Source: Nitrospirota bacterium
GTDB lineage: Bacteria; Nitrospirota; JAOUDF01
Assembly: GCA_029859385.1 (NCBI GenBank)
Contig: JAOUDF010000163.1
Location: 1 to 5,560, forward strand
Length of the DNA stretch: 5,560 bases
Reading direction: 5' to 3'
In this document: positions 3,854 through 5,560 of the stretch, in pieces
Layout: every line of letters starts with the position of its first letter
How positions within the stretch are numbered: the first letter of the stretch is position 1
Translations under genes and position numbers: made by a program
Notes under the pieces: generated by a model
Databases searched by the model: none
Seen by the model: the letters and a program-made list of their open reading frames with translations, nothing else
Told to the model about the DNA's origin: nothing

Positions 3854-5560
3854 TTAAGGTTTCCCAGGTCCGGAACAGGGGGGGGAGGCTTGCAGGGCGA
3901 AGGCTTCCTTGATAGCCGCAAGCAACTCTATCATGGTATAGGGCTTTTGCAAGAAGAGGAATCCTTTGTCCCGGATATGCTGGTCTTGCGAACGTTGCCT
4001 TGTATAGCCGCTTGACAAGACAACGGGAAGCTGGGGGGTACGGGAGGTCAGCTGTTCCGCCAGCTCCACTCCCCTTCCGTCAGGCAGGACCACGTCGCTG
4101 CAGAGCAGGTGGATGGTGTCTGATTCCTTTTGATAAATTTCGACGGCATCACGGATGGTAGCTGCGCTTATAGCCTGGTACCCGTTCTGCAACAATATCC
4201 TGACTGCGAATTGCCGCACTCCTTCTTCATCTTCCACCAGCAATATCCGCTCTCCGTTGCCCTGAAGGTCTTCAACGTTGATTTTCTCCATAATGTCTTC
4301 TTTTTCGGCGTCGGGGAATGAGGGGAGATAGACCTTGAAGGTCGAGCCATGCCCCGGTTCGCTGTAGACATTGATCCACCCCTGATGCTGCTTGATGATC
4401 CCGTAAACAACGGCGAGGCCAAGTCCGGTACCTCTCCCCGTCTCTTTGGTGGTAAAGAACGGCTCGAAGATCATCTTCACGGTGTCGGCGTCCATGCCGG
4501 CCCCCGAATCCTCCACGGTGAGCCGCACGAAGGTGCCGGGGCGATAGTAGGAAAAAGCCTGGCAGTCATCTTCTGTAATCGTGACCTCATCGGTGGTGAT
4601 AGTGAGTGTACCGCCTTCGGGCATGGCGTCGCGGGCGTTGACCACGAGGTTCATGATGACCTGCTCCATCTGCCCCTTGTCGGCCTTGATGTTCCCCAGA
4701 TTGTTGCCCGGCACGGTTATCATTTGTACATCTTCCCCGATAAGCCGGGAGAGCATTTTATCCATACTGGCAACAATTTCATTCAGATCGAGCCACTCCG
4801 GCTGAAACATCTGCCTACGGCTGAAGGCAAGGAGCTGTCGCGTAAGACTGGATGCCTTTTCCGCGGCCTTTTTAATTTCGTCGATATCCGACCGGGTTTC
4901 TTCACTGAGTTTGTCATCCATTGACAACAGGTCACTGTATCCCCTGATGGTGGTCAGCAGGTTGTTGAAGTCGTGGGCGACTCCCCCGGCCAGAACCCCG
5001 ACTGCCTCCATTTTCTGCGAGTGATAGAGCTGGGCCTGAATGCGGGCATTTTCCAGTTCAGCCTGTTTTTTCTCTGTGATATCGCGGATTGTGCCGCTGA
5101 AATATGTCTTGTCATTGACCCTGAAACTCTTAACGATCAGCTCAAGGGGGAAGACCGTCTTGTCCATGCGTAGTCCTTCAACCTCCACAACTCGTCCTTG
5201 TATGCGGCTTTCTCCTGTTTTAAGGAAATGAGTAAAACCGGCGACGTGTCGCTCTCTATAGCTCTCGGGCATAAGGTCAATGAGTCTTGTATTGGGCGGC
5301 ATCGTCTCCTTGCAGCCGAATATCTCATGGGCGCTGGGATTGCAGTCGATGATACGACCGTCTTCATCCGCAATGATAATGCCGTCGAAGGCTGTTTCAT
5401 GAAGGAGGCGGTAGCGGGCTTCGTTTTCCCGGAGCTGCCTGTTCGACTCCTCCAACTGGGCAGTACGCCGCAGGACACACGCCTCCAGTTCCTCGCGGAT
5501 GCTTTCAAGCTCTGTCTTCTGATTGCTTATCTCCCTGTTCTGGTTCTGCAGGACCTTTTT
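3854..5560 (-). CDS. PAS-domain hybrid histidine kinase with C-terminal receiver (N-terminus outside window)
   Basis: The frame is open to the right edge (568 codons visible), so the protein starts outside the window; the TTG at 5455 is internal. Order of domains on the - strand: a coiled coil (about 5560-5425, with an ERT-like RRTAQLEESNRQL pattern often seen just after a sensor or HAMP region); a PAS/PAC domain (about 5422-5081, ending GTIRDITEKKQ); a HisKA domain with phospho-accepting His in AHDFNN (4973-4975); and a HATPase_c domain (about 4678-4322) with N-box NARDA (Asn 4637-4639), DSGAGM (Asp 4508-4510) and GRGTGLGL. Last is a receiver (about 4252-3902) with acidic pair ED, phospho-acceptor Asp in CSDVVLPD (4094-4096) and Lys in QKPY (3944-3946). 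All catalytic residues are present. It should autophosphorylate and pass phosphate to its own receiver; no output domain follows. The signal and the partner regulator are unknown. The neighbouring exported protein could relate to its signal, but nothing shows it. Confidence 0.95.
   Translation of the reverse strand, partial: KKVLQNQNREISNQKTELESIREELEACVLRRTAQLEESNRQLRENEARYRLLHETAFDGIIIADEDGRIIDCNPSAHEIFGCKETMPPNTRLIDLMPESYRERHVAGFTHFLKTGESRIQGRVVEVEGLRMDKTVFPLELIVKSFRVNDKTYFSGTIRDITEKKQAELENARIQAQLYHSQKMEAVGVLAGGVAHDFNNLLTTIRGYSDLLSMDDKLSEETRSDIDEIKKAAEKASSLTRQLLAFSRRQMFQPEWLDLNEIVASMDKMLSRLIGEDVQMITVPGNNLGNIKADKGQMEQVIMNLVVNARDAMPEGGTLTITTDEVTITEDDCQAFSYYRPGTFVRLTVEDSGAGMDADTVKMIFEPFFTTKETGRGTGLGLAVVYGIIKQHQGWINVYSEPGHGSTFKVYLPSFPDAEKEDIMEKINVEDLQGNGERILLVEDEEGVRQFAVRILLQNGYQAISAATIRDAVEIYQKESDTIHLLCSDVVLPDGRGVELAEQLTSRTPQLPVVLSSGYTRQRSQDQHIRDKGFLFLQKPYTMIELLAAIKEAFALQASPPCSGPGKP
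3878..3885 (-). repeat. C8 homopolymer near the 3' end of the kinase gene
   Basis: Eight G on the + strand (eight C in the coding strand) lie just after the receiver domain, in the codons for the Ser-Pro-Pro of the last residues. Loss of one C would move translation into a frame that stays open for about 52 codons, to a TGA at 3718-3720. Confidence 0.6.

Noticed and set aside
3718..3921. A 67-codon - strand reading frame overlapping the kinase 3' end, considered as a separate small membrane protein gene.
   Set aside because: Its first third is inside the kinase coding region in another frame, it has no ribosome binding site, and the rest is AT-rich intergenic DNA. It is only of interest as a possible slippage extension of the kinase.
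4349..4924. A 191-codon + strand reading frame opposite the kinase gene.
   Set aside because: It lies entirely antisense to the kinase's HisKA and HATPase domains, whose motifs are intact. It shows no recognisable domain and is a shadow of a GC-rich gene.
5453..5455. TTG as the start codon of the kinase.
   Set aside because: The frame continues upstream to the window edge as a coiled coil with no stop and no ribosome binding site, so the codon is an internal leucine.

Overview
The window looks like a chromosomal segment from a moderately GC-rich, cytochrome-rich Gram-negative anaerobe. A Geobacter-type (Desulfuromonadales) bacterium is the best guess. This is inferred from a multiheme c-type cytochrome, a deltaproteobacterial-style atpZ-atpI pair, a Sec-exported periplasmic helical protein and a large PAS hybrid histidine kinase. 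No rRNA or other marker gene confirms the taxonomy.

Layout. The left part (1-2245, + strand) is one tightly packed run: the 3' end of a multiheme cytochrome c, then atpZ, atpI and ilvE (branched-chain aminotransferase). The gaps are 35, 12 and 29 bases. After a 10-bp hairpin comes a TerC-family membrane protein (2304-3050, + strand). A strong symmetric hairpin with A and T tracts (3055-3095) separates it from a convergent gene and probably terminates both. The right part is on the - strand: a small exported helical protein (3113-3526), a 327-base AT-rich intergenic region (3527-3853), and a hybrid sensor kinase (3854-5560). The kinase gene runs off the right edge, and the cytochrome gene runs off the left edge.

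How the genes work together. AtpZ and AtpI are accessory membrane proteins of the F1Fo ATP synthase and usually precede atpB and atpE. Here atpB and atpE are absent and an amino-acid biosynthesis gene follows, so the pair is detached from the structural subunits. The cytochrome suggests respiratory electron transfer next to energy conservation, but its partner is not visible. The TerC-like protein probably exports a metal ion, most likely Mn2+. The kinase probably senses an intracellular or membrane-relayed signal and carries its own receiver domain.

No CRISPR array, tRNA, rRNA, complete insertion sequence or clearly new multi-gene system is present. The points most worth a second look are: the AT-rich intergenic region with its repeats; a C8 tract near the 3' end of the kinase gene that opens into a 52-codon alternative frame; a very strong Shine-Dalgarno followed by an ATG-TAA start-stop in the leader of the exported protein; and the detached atpZ-atpI pair.
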